DNA of 64,000 bases, from NCBI RefSeq assembly GCF_009905375.1, contig NC_133653.1, forward strand, positions 60,887,956 through 60,951,955. The letters are read 5' to 3'. The position numbers and the translations under genes were made by a program. Position 1 is the first letter of the stretch. The number at the start of each line of letters is the position of its first letter. The stretch is from Apium graveolens. Taxonomy: Eukaryota > Streptophyta > Magnoliopsida > Apiales > Apiaceae. Below the pieces are notes generated by a model. The model worked only from the letters and a program-made list of their open reading frames with translations, had not been told where the DNA came from and made no database searches. This document shows, one piece after another, positions 35,301-45,308 of this stretch.

Positions 35301-35950
35301 TCAGCGGTTTATAGTGCATATGTTGGTTCTTGTTTCCAGTCTTGTTCATTTGGTACTCGCCAGCATTGGCAAATTACTATCCTATACAGATTCAGATGGT
35401 TGTTCCAACCAGCAGCTTATTGGTTCACTTATTTCTCTTTCTTTATACTATATATATTGTTGCAGGCTTGTTGAGCAATTTTGGCTCATCCCCTTTTATT
35501 GTTATTCTTATTGTTTTACAGTTAAGGTAGAGAATGAAACCCATCAGGACCCGCATAGTCATGAAGCGAGTCAAGCAGCGGGACCCTCTTATACCAAGAG
35601 TGTTCCTTCCCATTCCCGAAGAGAGCTTTGAATTGCCAGATCAGGTGTAGCAGGATAAGTAGTAATGCTGGATTGAATAAGAGTCTTGTGTAGTTTGAAT
35701 AAAAGTTGTGTGGTGAGATTGTAGATAGAATAAAGTTTTGTAACAAAGAGAGTTCTTGAGACAGGTTTTATTTATTTGGGTTTGTAATAAAGTGTAGTAT
35801 GTGGTTCTTATTTTTAACTCAACCCTTAAAAGATCCTGAGTAGTATTAGTTCGGGGTAATCATTATATTTATATTCCGCTTGTGCAGGTTTAGTTGTAGT
35901 TGTTGTTAATAATGCCCCAAATCTATACCCCGGATTTGGAGGGTGTTATA
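32352..35950 (+). repeat. 3' LTR of element B (complete, 3599 bp)
   Basis: TGTAACGACC to GGTGTTATA. It is the only complete LTR of B in the window. The first ~1 kb (32352-33375) is the part missing from the 5' copy. A GC-richer patch (about 33290-33600) precedes the AT-rich block (33645-34402). Short ORF at 35534-35650. Confidence 0.93.
35534..35650 (+). other. Short ORF in LTR B, 3' copy (38 codons)
   Basis: Same start MKPIRTRIVMK as the 5' copy at 6383, open to TAG 35648-35650, with the same upstream inverted repeat and tttacag. Confidence 0.4.
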
Positions 35951-37208
35951 ACGGGTATTAAGCAGTAATAAATGTGCACATGCAGCGTTTCAAGGAAAAC
36001 ACGCTTCCCACTTACTAAATGATTATGATTGTTTTTATCTCACCTAATTATATTTTGATAAAATATGACCGTTATAGTAATTAACACAAATAAGTCAAGT
36101 AAATAAATAATGCCACGTAAGCATCAGAGTTTCCATCAGGATTTAATATCATAACTTGACTATTATCAGATTTTAATAGTCATCTGAACATGGATTCTGT
36201 ACTCAAAAAGTGAATGTTTGTATCTGTGATTCTTCATACAAATACTGACTTGTTTCTTCAGAGTTTAATCATCAGAACTTCCATCAGAACTTGTCCTCAG
36301 AATTTATGCAAATGACACTTAACTATTTGTCAAAAACAACTTAATCACCACAGTAATTTTCATCATTCATATGGAGTGATAGTGTGTGCATTTAGCAAAA
36401 TATCAGATAAAGATTAAAGTCTGATAAACTTTAGTACATCTTAGAAATAAAGCATAACTAAGAAAGGTGCTTAAAATCTGTCATTAATAATGAAGTCTAC
36501 TATAGAATAAATTTACGCAAGAGTCCAGCTCAACTATTTATGCTCATTTTATGCATCTTTTGAAATTCCTTTTTACAGTGGCTTCTCAGTGTAAGTGAGT
36601 CACAACTGCTATCAGAATTTATGCTATTATCAGAGTATTTCTCCAGTAATCAGATAATGTAAAAAGTCACCAAGAAAAATTTATTTGCTTTTTTAAATGC
36701 ATATTACTTAATACCAGCAATGCACTTGGGTCTTCCCTTCCATATTTTTACTCTAGATCTCAAAGGAGTACCTGACTTCAATTTTCTTTTCTTTTCTTTT
36801 CTTCAGATAAGTGAGGCTTATCAAGCATGTGGTTCATCCTTAAGATTTACTGACATCATAATTTGACAGATTAGAAGCAAGAATCTAGTTTGTGACTTAG
36901 TAATAAGATACACAAAGTAAATTTGACTAAGCTCAAAATCAGAATTTGCTTGTGTTAATGAATTTCCACATAAACAACTAATTTAAACATGGGATTTCTA
37001 GTATGTTAAAGACTACTAGGTCAGCTTCTAGCACAATAATCCTCATTGGATTGAATAGTCACAGAACATTCAAATCACTATCAGAGTATATATAGATCCA
37101 CATCAAATAACAATCAGCATTTAATGTATTACAATTTAAGCACAGATTACATGAAGATAAGACAATCTGTAAACACTGATCATAAAGTCTGATGCATGAG
37201 AACAAAAA
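35951..37208 (-). other. 3' non-coding region of element E
   Basis: No frame longer than chance. It holds several copies of a tcagaactt-type word on the plus strand (for example 36271-36294) and a purine tract on the element's sense strand at 36783-36803, (AAAAG)n. In Sireviruses this region separates pol from an env-like gene or the 3' LTR. Confidence 0.7.
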
Positions 37209-38095
37209 CTAAGTAGATTTAGAGAAAGAACTTGAATCCATTCCAAGTTCATTTACCAGTCTTGTAAAAGTAGCTTCACATAGTGGTTTTGTGAAGATAT
37301 CTGTTAGTTGTTGATCTGTTGGAATAAAATGTAATTCCACTGTACCTTCCATCACATGTTCCCTTATGAAATGGTACCTAATGCTGATGTGCTTTGTCAT
37401 TGAGTGTTGAACTGGATTACCTGTCATAGCAATAGCACTTTGATAATCACAATAAATAGGTATTTTAGAAACTTTTAACCCATAGTCCAGTAATTGATTC
37501 TTCATCCAAAGAATATGTGCACAACAGCTTCCTGCAGTAATATATTCTGCTTCTGCAGTTGATGTGGAAATTGATTTCTGTTTCTTTCTAAACCAAGAAA
37601 CCAATCTGCCTCCAAGAAATTGGCAGCTTCCACTAGTGCTTTTCCTGTCTATCTTGCATCCTGCAAAATCTGCATCTGAGTAACCTATTAGCTTAAAGTC
37701 TGATTATCTAGGATACCACAATCCTAGATCGGTTGTACCCTTGAGGTACTTGAAAATTCTTTTCACAGCTATAAGATGAGGTTCTCTTGGATCAGCCTGA
37801 AATCTTGCACAAAGACAGGTAGCATACATGATATCAGGTCTACTTGCAGTTAAATAGAGTAAAGAGCCAATCATACCTCTATAGTTAGTAATATCTACTG
37901 ATGAACCAGTATTTTTATCTAACTTGGTTGCAGTGGCCATGGGAGTGGATGCAGTTGAACAATCTTGCATTCCAAATTTTTTCAGTAAATTTCCGGTGTA
38001 CTTGGATTGACAGATAAAGTACCTTCTTCATTTTGCTTGACTTGAAGTCCCACAAAAAAGGTAAGTTCTCCTATCATACTCATTTGATATCTTGA
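37209..38095 (-). pseudogene. RNase H region of element E
   Basis: On the minus strand, the linker block TASRPDIMYATCLCARF (about 37830-37780) leads into the copia RNase H with VSWFRKKQKSISTSTAEAE and ADIFTKPL-type (TDIFTKPL) residues near the end, closing at 37209. A stop after LGLWYPR (at about 37704) and stops upstream near 38000-38095 break the frame. Function in the family: removal of the RNA template during reverse transcription. Confidence 0.9.
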
Positions 38096-38524
38096 CTACA
38101 TTAGTTTTGCAAATCTTTCACAGAGTTTGGCATTTGTAGAACCAAATATGATATCATCAAAATATATCTGTACCAAAAGTAAGTCCTTTCCATGGTTGAG
38201 GTAGAACATTGTTTTATCAATTGTACCTCTGTATAATCCACTTTCTAGAAGGAATTGAGCTAAAGTCTCATACCATGCTCTTGGAGCTTGCTTAAGACCA
38301 TAAAGTGTTGTGTCTAATCTGTAGACGTGATTTGGAAATTTTGGATCTTCATATCCTGGAGGTTGTTCAACATATACCTCTTCTTCCAATTCTCCATTGA
38401 GAAAAGCACTTTTCACATCCATTTGAAAGACTTTAAACGTTTTGTGAGCAGCATAAGCCAAAAAGATTCTTATGGCTTCCAATCTAGCTACTGGTGCAAA
38501 TGTTTCATCATAATCAATACCCTC
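38096..38524 (-). pseudogene. Reverse transcriptase core of element E
   Basis: Contains the copia RT blocks [32 protein letters not shown] and the active site in [12 protein letters not shown], in which both Asp are kept but the usual Val is Phe. TAG codons end the block on both sides (just before EGIDY-type residues at about 38526 and after FAKLM at 38096-38098); in both places a Gln codon CAG would fit. Confidence 0.9.
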
Positions 38525-39442
38525 CTATTGAGAGTAGCCTTTAGCAACCAGTCTTGCTTTGTTCCTTGTAATTATGCTATCACTGTCAGTTTTGTTTCTG
38601 AACACCCATTTTGTGCCAACAATTGATCTATTCTTTGATCTTGGCACTAGGGTCCAGAGTTTATTTCTTTCAAATTCATTCAACTCTTCCTGCATTGCTT
38701 GCACCCAATCAGCATCTTGAAGAGTTTCTTCCACTTTCTTTGGTTCAGTCTGAGATAGAAAAGAATGATAGAGAAATTCATTTGATGTTACTATTCTAGT
38801 TCTGACACCTGCTTCAGGATCTCCAATTATTAAGTCAGGTGTATGTGCTTTAGTCCACTTCCTTGCAGATGGAAGTTGTTCTCTAGAACTGGATCCTCCC
38901 CTATGATCCATGCTGTCTCCATCAACATTTTCTGATGCTCCCCCTGTAGTTATGCTCTCTGAAACTTCAGAATTTGAGTTGGATCCTTCAGGATTTGAAG
39001 TATCAGAGTTTCCAGAATTATCAGAATTTGGCTCATCAGAACTTGATGAATCAGAACTTGAAGAACCAGTGACAGGTTCTGATGCTTCTTGAGAGTCTTG
39101 AGTTGTGGTAGGATCATCAGCTTGCTCCCCCTGGACAGGTGCATTTTCCCTTTCAATAGTTACCACAGTTTCAATGACATCAGAACTTAACCCGTCAGAA
39201 CTTACAGGATCAGAGTTTAAGTCATCAGGATTTTCAGCATCAGAATTTAAATCTTCATTTTCTAATCTCAGCTGATCATGATCATTGAAATCTTCAAGTC
39301 CACTAATCTTCTTATCATCAAAAGATACATTGATAGATTCCATGACAACCCTTGTTTTTAAATTGTAGACTCTGAAGGCTTTTGTGGAAAGTGGATATCC
39401 AATAAAAATTCCTTCATCAGCTTTTAGATCAAATTTTGACAT
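38525..39442 (-). pseudogene. Integrase C-terminus, Ser/Asp-rich linker and RT entry of element E
   Basis: Begins with the GIFIGYPLSTKAFRVYN-type block at the end of copia integrase and ends with the WVFRNKTDSDSIITRNKARL entry of RT. Between them are about 150 residues very rich in Ser, Asp, Asn and Glu (about 39250-38900), where DNA words related to tcagaactt recur on the plus strand. The frame is open over 305 codons. Confidence 0.88.
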
Positions 39443-40174
39443 CTGTTCAGGATGAGTCTTAAGAACAAAACATTTTCAACCAAATACATGAAAGTATTTC
39501 AGATTTGGATTTTTTTTCTTCACCATCTCATATGGTGTTTTTCCATGCTTGTTTATGAGTGTAGCATTTTGTGTAAAACAAGCAGTCTGCACAGCTTCAG
39601 CCCAAAAGTAGGTTGGTAGCTTTGCTTCATCAAGCATAGTTCGTGCAACTTCAATGAGAGTCCTGTTCTTTCTTTCTACAACTCCATTTTCCTATGGAGT
39701 TCCAGGTGCAGAAAATTCATGTTTGATTCCATGCTCTTTGCAGAACTCTTTCATGATTGAATTCTTAAATTCAGTGCCATTATCACTTCTTATTATTTTA
39801 ACAAAATCTTTGAGCAATTTATCCAGCTGTTTGACATGATCAGTTAGAGTAGATGTAGTTTCATTCTTCTTGTGCAAAAAATACACCCAAGTGTATCTTG
39901 TGAACTCATCCACTATAACCATAGCATATTTCTTTTTTGCAATAGACATGACATTGACTGGACCAAATAGATCAACATGCAGTAGGTGATAAGGCTCAAG
40001 AATTGAAGATTCAGTTTTGCTCTTGAATGAAGATTTTCTTTGTTTTGCCTTTTGACATGAATCACAAAGGCCATCAGGTGCAAATACTGATTTTGGAAGT
40101 CCTCTCACAAGATATTTTCTTACAAGCTCATTTATGTTGTTAAAATTTTAATGAGAGAGTCTTTTGTGCCAATT
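39443..40174 (-). pseudogene. Integrase core of element E
   Basis: The zinc-binding part begins with WHKRLSH (interrupted by a stop at about 40148-40150) and continues to LCDSCQKAKQ. Catalytic residues: Asp in HVDLFGPVN, Asp in IRSDNGTEF, Glu in VVERKNR. A TAG after SAPGTP (39692-39694) and a TGA in the FHVFG-K block (about 39477-39479) break the core. All are single-base changes. Confidence 0.9.
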
Positions 40175-40603
40175 CTAGCTTTCTTCAATTGATACTCTAC
40201 TCAATAGATAGATTGCAGAACCATCAGTACTTGTTGAAAGTCTGGCTTCATAAATGTTACCATGCCTGTAACCTTTCAGAACCACTTTTCCTGTAGATTT
40301 GCTTACAACTTCACAATGTTCTTCAAAGAAATCCACATGATAACCTCTGTCACATATTTGACTCACACTTAGCAGATTGTGTTTAAGTCCTGAGGCAAGA
40401 ACTACTGTTTCAATGATGACATTCCCAAGATTAATATTGCCATATCCCAGAGTTTTTCCGATGTTGCCATCTCCATAAGAAACTCCTGGGCCAGCTTTCT
40501 CCACAAAGTCTGATAGCAGGACTTTATTTTCAGTCATATGTCCTGAACATCCACTGTCCAGCACTAGGATATTTTTCCTGTTGCCCTGCAATCACAAAGA
40601 CCA
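40175..40603 (-). pseudogene. Protease and pre-integrase domain of element E
   Basis: Has the copia protease motif LDSGCSGHM near the start (about 40565-40540) followed by the pre-integrase block LASGLKHNLLSVSQICDRGY. The frame is open for 138 codons to 40175. A stop separates it from the upstream Gag module. Confidence 0.88.
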
Positions 40604-41494
40604 CTATTGGTTAGTTTTAAGGACCCAGACTTGCTTGGATCCTTTGGCCTTTTTAAGTTTGTTAGCATTTGTAGCGGATCTAGTTTCAGAGTTTATGCTA
40701 ACATGCTGTTTATCAGAATTTATATCAGACTTTGCATCAGACTTTACACTAGAAGGAATAATACTAACTTTCTTTAAAGAAGGTTTTATTTGATAATAAT
40801 CATAGTACAAACTATGATATTCCTTACAAGTATAAATGGAATGCCATATACTACCACAATGAAAATAAGGATTTTGTGGCTTAAACCTAATAGACTGACT
40901 CTTAACTCCTGATTTAGGAGGTAAAGAGTTTATATCTTTATTTTTCCTGCAAAAAGAAGCAAGATGGTTAGAGTTTCCACAGTTATAACATTTCTTTCTA
41001 GGAGCATTAGGAACAGGCATATAATTTTTGTTTTTATTCACACCTTCCTTTCCATTCCTATTTTTCCTAGCTTCCTTTACCTTGTTGACATTTCTAATCT
41101 TTTTCAGCTTATGCTTAAGCTGCTTCTTAGTCATTAAACCTATGTTTACTTCAGCTGGTTTATCCTGTTCTAATTTGTCAGAAGTTGATTTTTCTTTTTC
41201 TCCAGTCCTAGATTCTTTCATCTTTTCAGAATCAGACTTTACAGTTTTTGCTACAAACTTAACATGATTTACCTTTGGCTTAGCAGTCTGTTTAACAACA
41301 ATTGGCTCAATTTGTTCAGTTCCTTTCTCACTTTTATCATCTTTATAACCTAAACCCTCTTTCCAGTTTCCACTACTTAGTAAATTCTGAGTAGTTCTGC
41401 CAGAGTTAGTCCAAGTTCTGATAATCTCTCTTTCCTTTTCTAAGTCATCTTTTAGAGATTCATTCAATTTTAACACTTCATCTCTAACATACAA
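40604..41494 (-). pseudogene. Second Gag/nucleocapsid module of element E
   Basis: 296 codons, Lys/Glu-rich with coiled-coil character at the start (KLNESLKDDLEKEREI), then a basic stretch and the zinc knuckle CYNCGNSNHLASFC (CX2CX4HX4C, about 40990-40945). A second Cys/His cluster (FHCGSIWHSIYTC) follows. Typical of the long C-terminal Gag of Sireviruses. It is out of frame with the upstream Gag block because of indels near 41500-41640. Confidence 0.85.
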
Positions 41495-41631
41495 AGCATC
41501 ATCTCTTTCTTTCTTAGTTTGATGAAGAAAAACTAACTCCTTTTCTAAATAGTCATTCCTATTTTTAAAAGCAAGATTTTCAGATGTTAATCTTTCACAT
41601 GTTAAAGTCTGATCTCTATAAAGAACATGGT

Positions 41632-42947
41632 TTAAAGATATAATCTCAACTCAGTAATATCATCAGTATGAAAAGCATAAGTTGTTTGAGGTACCTTTAA
41701 TTCAGCAGTTTCAGGACTGCCATTAGCATTTGCCATCAAGGCATAGTTCACCTCATGTTCAGAATCTGAAGTATCTGTCCAGCTTTTCTTCTTTGTGACA
41801 AGTGTCTTGCCTTTGTCACTTTTTCCTTTCTTGCAGTCAGGAGATATGTGGTCTCTTTCACCACAATTGTAGCATTTGACACTTGAGTTGTCTCCTCTGT
41901 CAGTCTTTCCTCCTTTGGCTTCAGACTTTCTGAACCCTTTCTTATCAGAACTTCCACCTTTCCTGGAAAACTTCTTTCCCTTTTTGAATTTCCTGTAGGC
42001 TATCTTTGTGATACCCTTCACCATAAGAGCACACAATTTCATCATCTCTTCATCAACATCCATTTCAGGTAAACTTTCAGTTTCTGAATCATCATCATCA
42101 GAATATGATGACTCTAAATTAGACTTTATGATGAGAGCCTTTCATTTGCCCCTCTTTGAGATAACAACTTTAAGAGATTCCTCATCAGCTTTAAGAGCAA
42201 CTGTCCTTGACTTTCTTCCATGCCTCTTGCTCCTTTGATCCATCGCAAGTTCATGAGTCTTGAGCATACCATAAATTTCATCAAGAGTAGTTTCAGTAAG
42301 GTCATAGTTGTCCTTATGGTAGTAGACTTCAAATCCCAACTTTCAGGAAGAGCTAAAAGGAATTTTAGATTTGAATCTTCAAGATCATATTCTTTGTCCA
42401 CCAGTGACAGATCATTCAAGAGTTTGGCAAACCTGTCATATAAATCGGTTAATGACTCATCAGCTTTTGAGTCAAAGTGCTCATACTCTTGAGTGAGTAT
42501 AGTCTTCATGTTCTTCTTGATTACATCAGTTCCCTGACATCTTGTCTCCAAAGTATCCCATATCTCCTTTGCAGTCTTGCAATGAATTACCCTGTTTGAC
42601 ATGACATTATCAATGGCACTATGCAGCAAATGCCTTACCCTTGTATCCTTGGCAATAGATGAGATGTCTTCAGCTGTATACTCACTTTTCTCCTTTAGTA
42701 TGGTCTTTGATGGTTGATCAACAACTACAACAGAGAGCTTGGTTGGCCTATGCGGTCCTTCATTAATTCTGTCAAGGTATTCTGGATCTGTAGCTTCCAG
42801 AAACATAGCCATCTTCACTTTTCATATGGGATACTCAGAAGGTCTCAGTATGGGAACCCTAATAGTCTCATATCGACTGTGGGTTTGAGTGTTTTGAGTT
42901 TCTTGAGTTTTGGTGGGCTTGATTGGAGTTTGTGTTTCTTCAGACAT
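41632..42947 (-). pseudogene. gag: Gag of element E, N-terminal part
   Basis: ATG at 42947 (MSEETQTPIK), 45 bases inside the primer site. A TGA at 42824-42822 interrupts SEYPI-K, where Trp is usual. The Gag core (LFLEATDPEYLDRI- and AKEIWDTLETRCQGT-like blocks) runs to about 42330, where an indel shifts the frame. The second frame continues (ETTLDEIYGMLKTHE), is interrupted by a TGA at 42144-42142, and ends after the knuckle CYNCGERDHISPDC (about 41866-41825) at 41632. Confidence 0.88.
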
Positions 42948-42984
42948 GATTGTTTGGATCTTTACTGTATGTGTGTTAACATAT

Positions 42985-42998
42985 AAGCTCTGATACCA
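42985..42998 (-). other. Primer binding site of element E (tRNA-Met type)
   Basis: On the minus strand TGGTATCAGAGCTT, two bases after the 5' LTR end. Confidence 0.92.
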
Positions 42999-43000
42999 AT

Positions 43001-43562
43001 TGTTAGGTCACACAACACTGTAGAAGGGGGTTTAATACAGTGTTTATATAATTAAATTGATTTAACACAAGTATGTAACAAAGATCTAGTATATTAAATA
43101 ACCTCTGTTACAATATGAACTATTGTTCTCTCGGTGATGAACAAATATCACTAAGAGCTGCTAGGTTACAATGTAATCTTCTCGATAATGATAACACATA
43201 TAGTGTAAACCCGAAGTCTGTGTTTATATAGTACACAGTTACAAGATAACTTCTAATTGATATGGAATACAATTATGCCTCCTAAAATATATCAATCAGA
43301 TATCTTCTACAAGTCTTCCAGTCTTCTAACTCTTTCCATGCATATTTTCTTTTGTTTTAGTCTCGATCTTCTCCTGTAAATCAGCTTCCTTCCTTAACTG
43401 AAAGTCTTCCCGCACTTAAGTTCTGATATGACCTTAAGTTTTGATATTAAGTTCTGACTTCCATTAAGTCCTGATTTCAGCAAGTCCTAATTTGTCCTGT
43501 TGTTAAGTTCTGAAAACTAAACACAAATCATATTAGACATGACATCTCAAATATATCTAACA
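43001..43562 (-). repeat. 5' LTR of element E (562 bp)
   Basis: Ends are TGTTAG...CTAACA. Minus-strand reading ends with a run of five C and acctaaca, as in Sirevirus-like LTRs. It has at least five copies of a ttaagttctgat-type word between 43417 and 43513 on the plus strand. The flank aatat (43563-43567) is the candidate target duplication in F. Confidence 0.9.
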
Positions 43563-43616
43563 AATATACATAAGTATGGTACACCAAAAGTTGAAAGCCT
43601 AGCCTATTAGTAGTTC

Positions 43617-43703
43617 CTACCTCACTACAACGGCATCAACGCCTACAAGAAACTGTGGAACATTTCCTATCCATTCGTGAATTGGGAGCTTGGTCATGTT
43701 CAT
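43617..43703 (-). other. Short ORF after a stem-loop in LTR F (28 codons)
   Basis: Minus-strand ATG at 43703, TAG at 43619-43617; starts MNMTKLPIHEW. The upstream block (43760-43710) has the TGAGC...GCCCA inverted repeat and the same cccttgc and caacaacag words as LTR A, yet the peptide differs from A's. Confidence 0.35.
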
Positions 43704-45285
43704 CTTGTCTATCTGTTGTTGTGTGATGAAAGAAGAAAGCAAGGGTGAGCAACAAGCCCACCAAAATAATATGTATAATAATTAATAATATATGAGCATT
43801 CTCATAGTACTCATGAAAGTCTTGGTCAAGAAGAAATGAACCAAGTTTGATATCTTAACACGACGAAGTCACAAGATATTCAGTATATATATACATATAT
43901 ACTTTTCAAAATCTTTTAAATCCTCTAACATGTATAATATATACAGAGTTCCAGTTTATAACTGTATAAAAATATCGTTGTAAGGTGATCTCATATATCT
44001 AACCTTGTCTCAACATTTTTCTAAAAATCTTTGTCATGCATAAGATAATCATTTACTGGATATAAGTTGAAAAGATGAAGTTACAAGACATTCCAATATA
44101 CTTATATTTTTTTTGGAATACTACTTGAACTACCACCGTTCAAGGTATAAATAGTTCATCCCATAGATGAAGCTACAAGACCAAACTTGTATTTGTATAG
44201 AATCAATTTTTGAAATATCATCAAAATGAAATGAAGTTACAAGATACTTCATTTGATGAAAACATAATTTTGAAAACTCGACCCTACCAACACTCAACAA
44301 TCACCCAGCCGTAGCCTTTCTTTCGAAGTGCTCTGGGTAGTGTTGCAGAAATATCCAACTGGATGATGAACTCATTACGGGAGTTTGCCGCGCCAGGAAG
44401 ACCACTCACGATGATCAGTCGCAGTAGTGCAACCCCACCATTTTCTACATGTAGAGGAGAACAGTCGGATTTACTTGTCGACCGAACACTGGACTCCTAA
44501 GGAATGGACCGTCTTAGCGGAACTTCCGGGCCATTTGGGCCAATATAATAAGGCTGGGCCGACGCCACTCGACCACTTACGCCACTCCTAGTTCAGATGA
44601 AATCCATGACTCTAAAACGTAAAGCTCGTCCCCCGTTTCCCCAAGTAGAAACTTTTTGATACCACTCCAACAAGAAGTTGTATCTAGTTGGAAAGGAAAA
44701 CTCATCGATATTTCCCAGGCGATGCCTGTTAACGGATTAACTTATTCCACGAATTTTACTTCCCGAGTGTTGGGTAAGTAATCAAAAACTCTTTTATCAA
44801 AACAACAACCTTGTTGCGAATATAAAAATACATCATGGAGCCGGATCCCTCAGATTTTTGAGCGAGTATTTAAATCCCCTTCGAAAGGAAGATCTTAAAT
44901 TTGAAAACGAGTTTTGGGATCCGCTTTAACTTTCCGAAAATAGTTTTGATAAAGTTTGAAAATAATCTCTGTAAATATTTAAAGTAAGAATGATTTGATA
45001 GTATCAATTATTTTCCGAATACTTGGCAAATGTCGAAACATTATTCTTTAGGAAAATAAAGAATATTATTGAATAAAATAAGCGGAGTCATAAGTCCTCG
45101 AATGAATATTCAGACTAATATTTATTTATTAATAGATATAAAATAAGTTTCATAACTAGAAACTCTATTCAATAATTAAACTAGTCTTTGATCATAATAG
45201 GAATCTTAAATGAATATTGAAAAAAAATAATATTCACTTATAATATAAAACTATCGAATAAACGTTATTCAATTAATAGTTTTGA

Positions 45286-45308
45286 AATATATATATATAT
45301 ATATATAA
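45286..45308. repeat. TA dinucleotide run in LTR F
   Basis: (AT)n run in the position equivalent to 2431-2459 of LTR A. Confidence 0.9.

Larger units (their letters stand above)
4236..35950 (+). mobile_element. Element B: Ty3/gypsy Tekay/Del-like chromovirus, interrupted by C (with D) and truncated on the left by A
   Basis: Without the insertions B reads: 5' LTR (right part 4236-6799), primer binding site, ORF1, gag-pol (8261-11796, then 31293-32313), polypurine tract, 3' LTR (32352-35950). The first ~1 kb of the 5' LTR lies left of A, outside the window. The two LTRs differ at about 33 of 2564 aligned positions by my count plus one 11-bp indel, so the element is not ancient. Nevertheless its polyprotein has four stops and a changed RT active site. 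Right flank acggg (35951-35955) is the candidate target duplication; B sits in the 3' non-coding part of element E. Confidence 0.9.
35951..43562 (-). mobile_element. Element E: Sirevirus-like Ty1/copia element, 5' LTR to 3' non-coding region
   Basis: Read on the minus strand: 5' LTR (43562-43001), tRNA-Met-type primer site, gag with zinc knuckles, protease, integrase, reverse transcriptase, RNase H, then 1.25 kb of non-coding DNA up to the B insertion at 35950. Integrase before RT is the copia order. Long Gag with two knuckle blocks, a Ser/Asp-rich linker before RT and a long 3' region are Sirevirus traits. The rest of the 3' region and the 3' LTR should lie left of the window. Confidence 0.9.
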
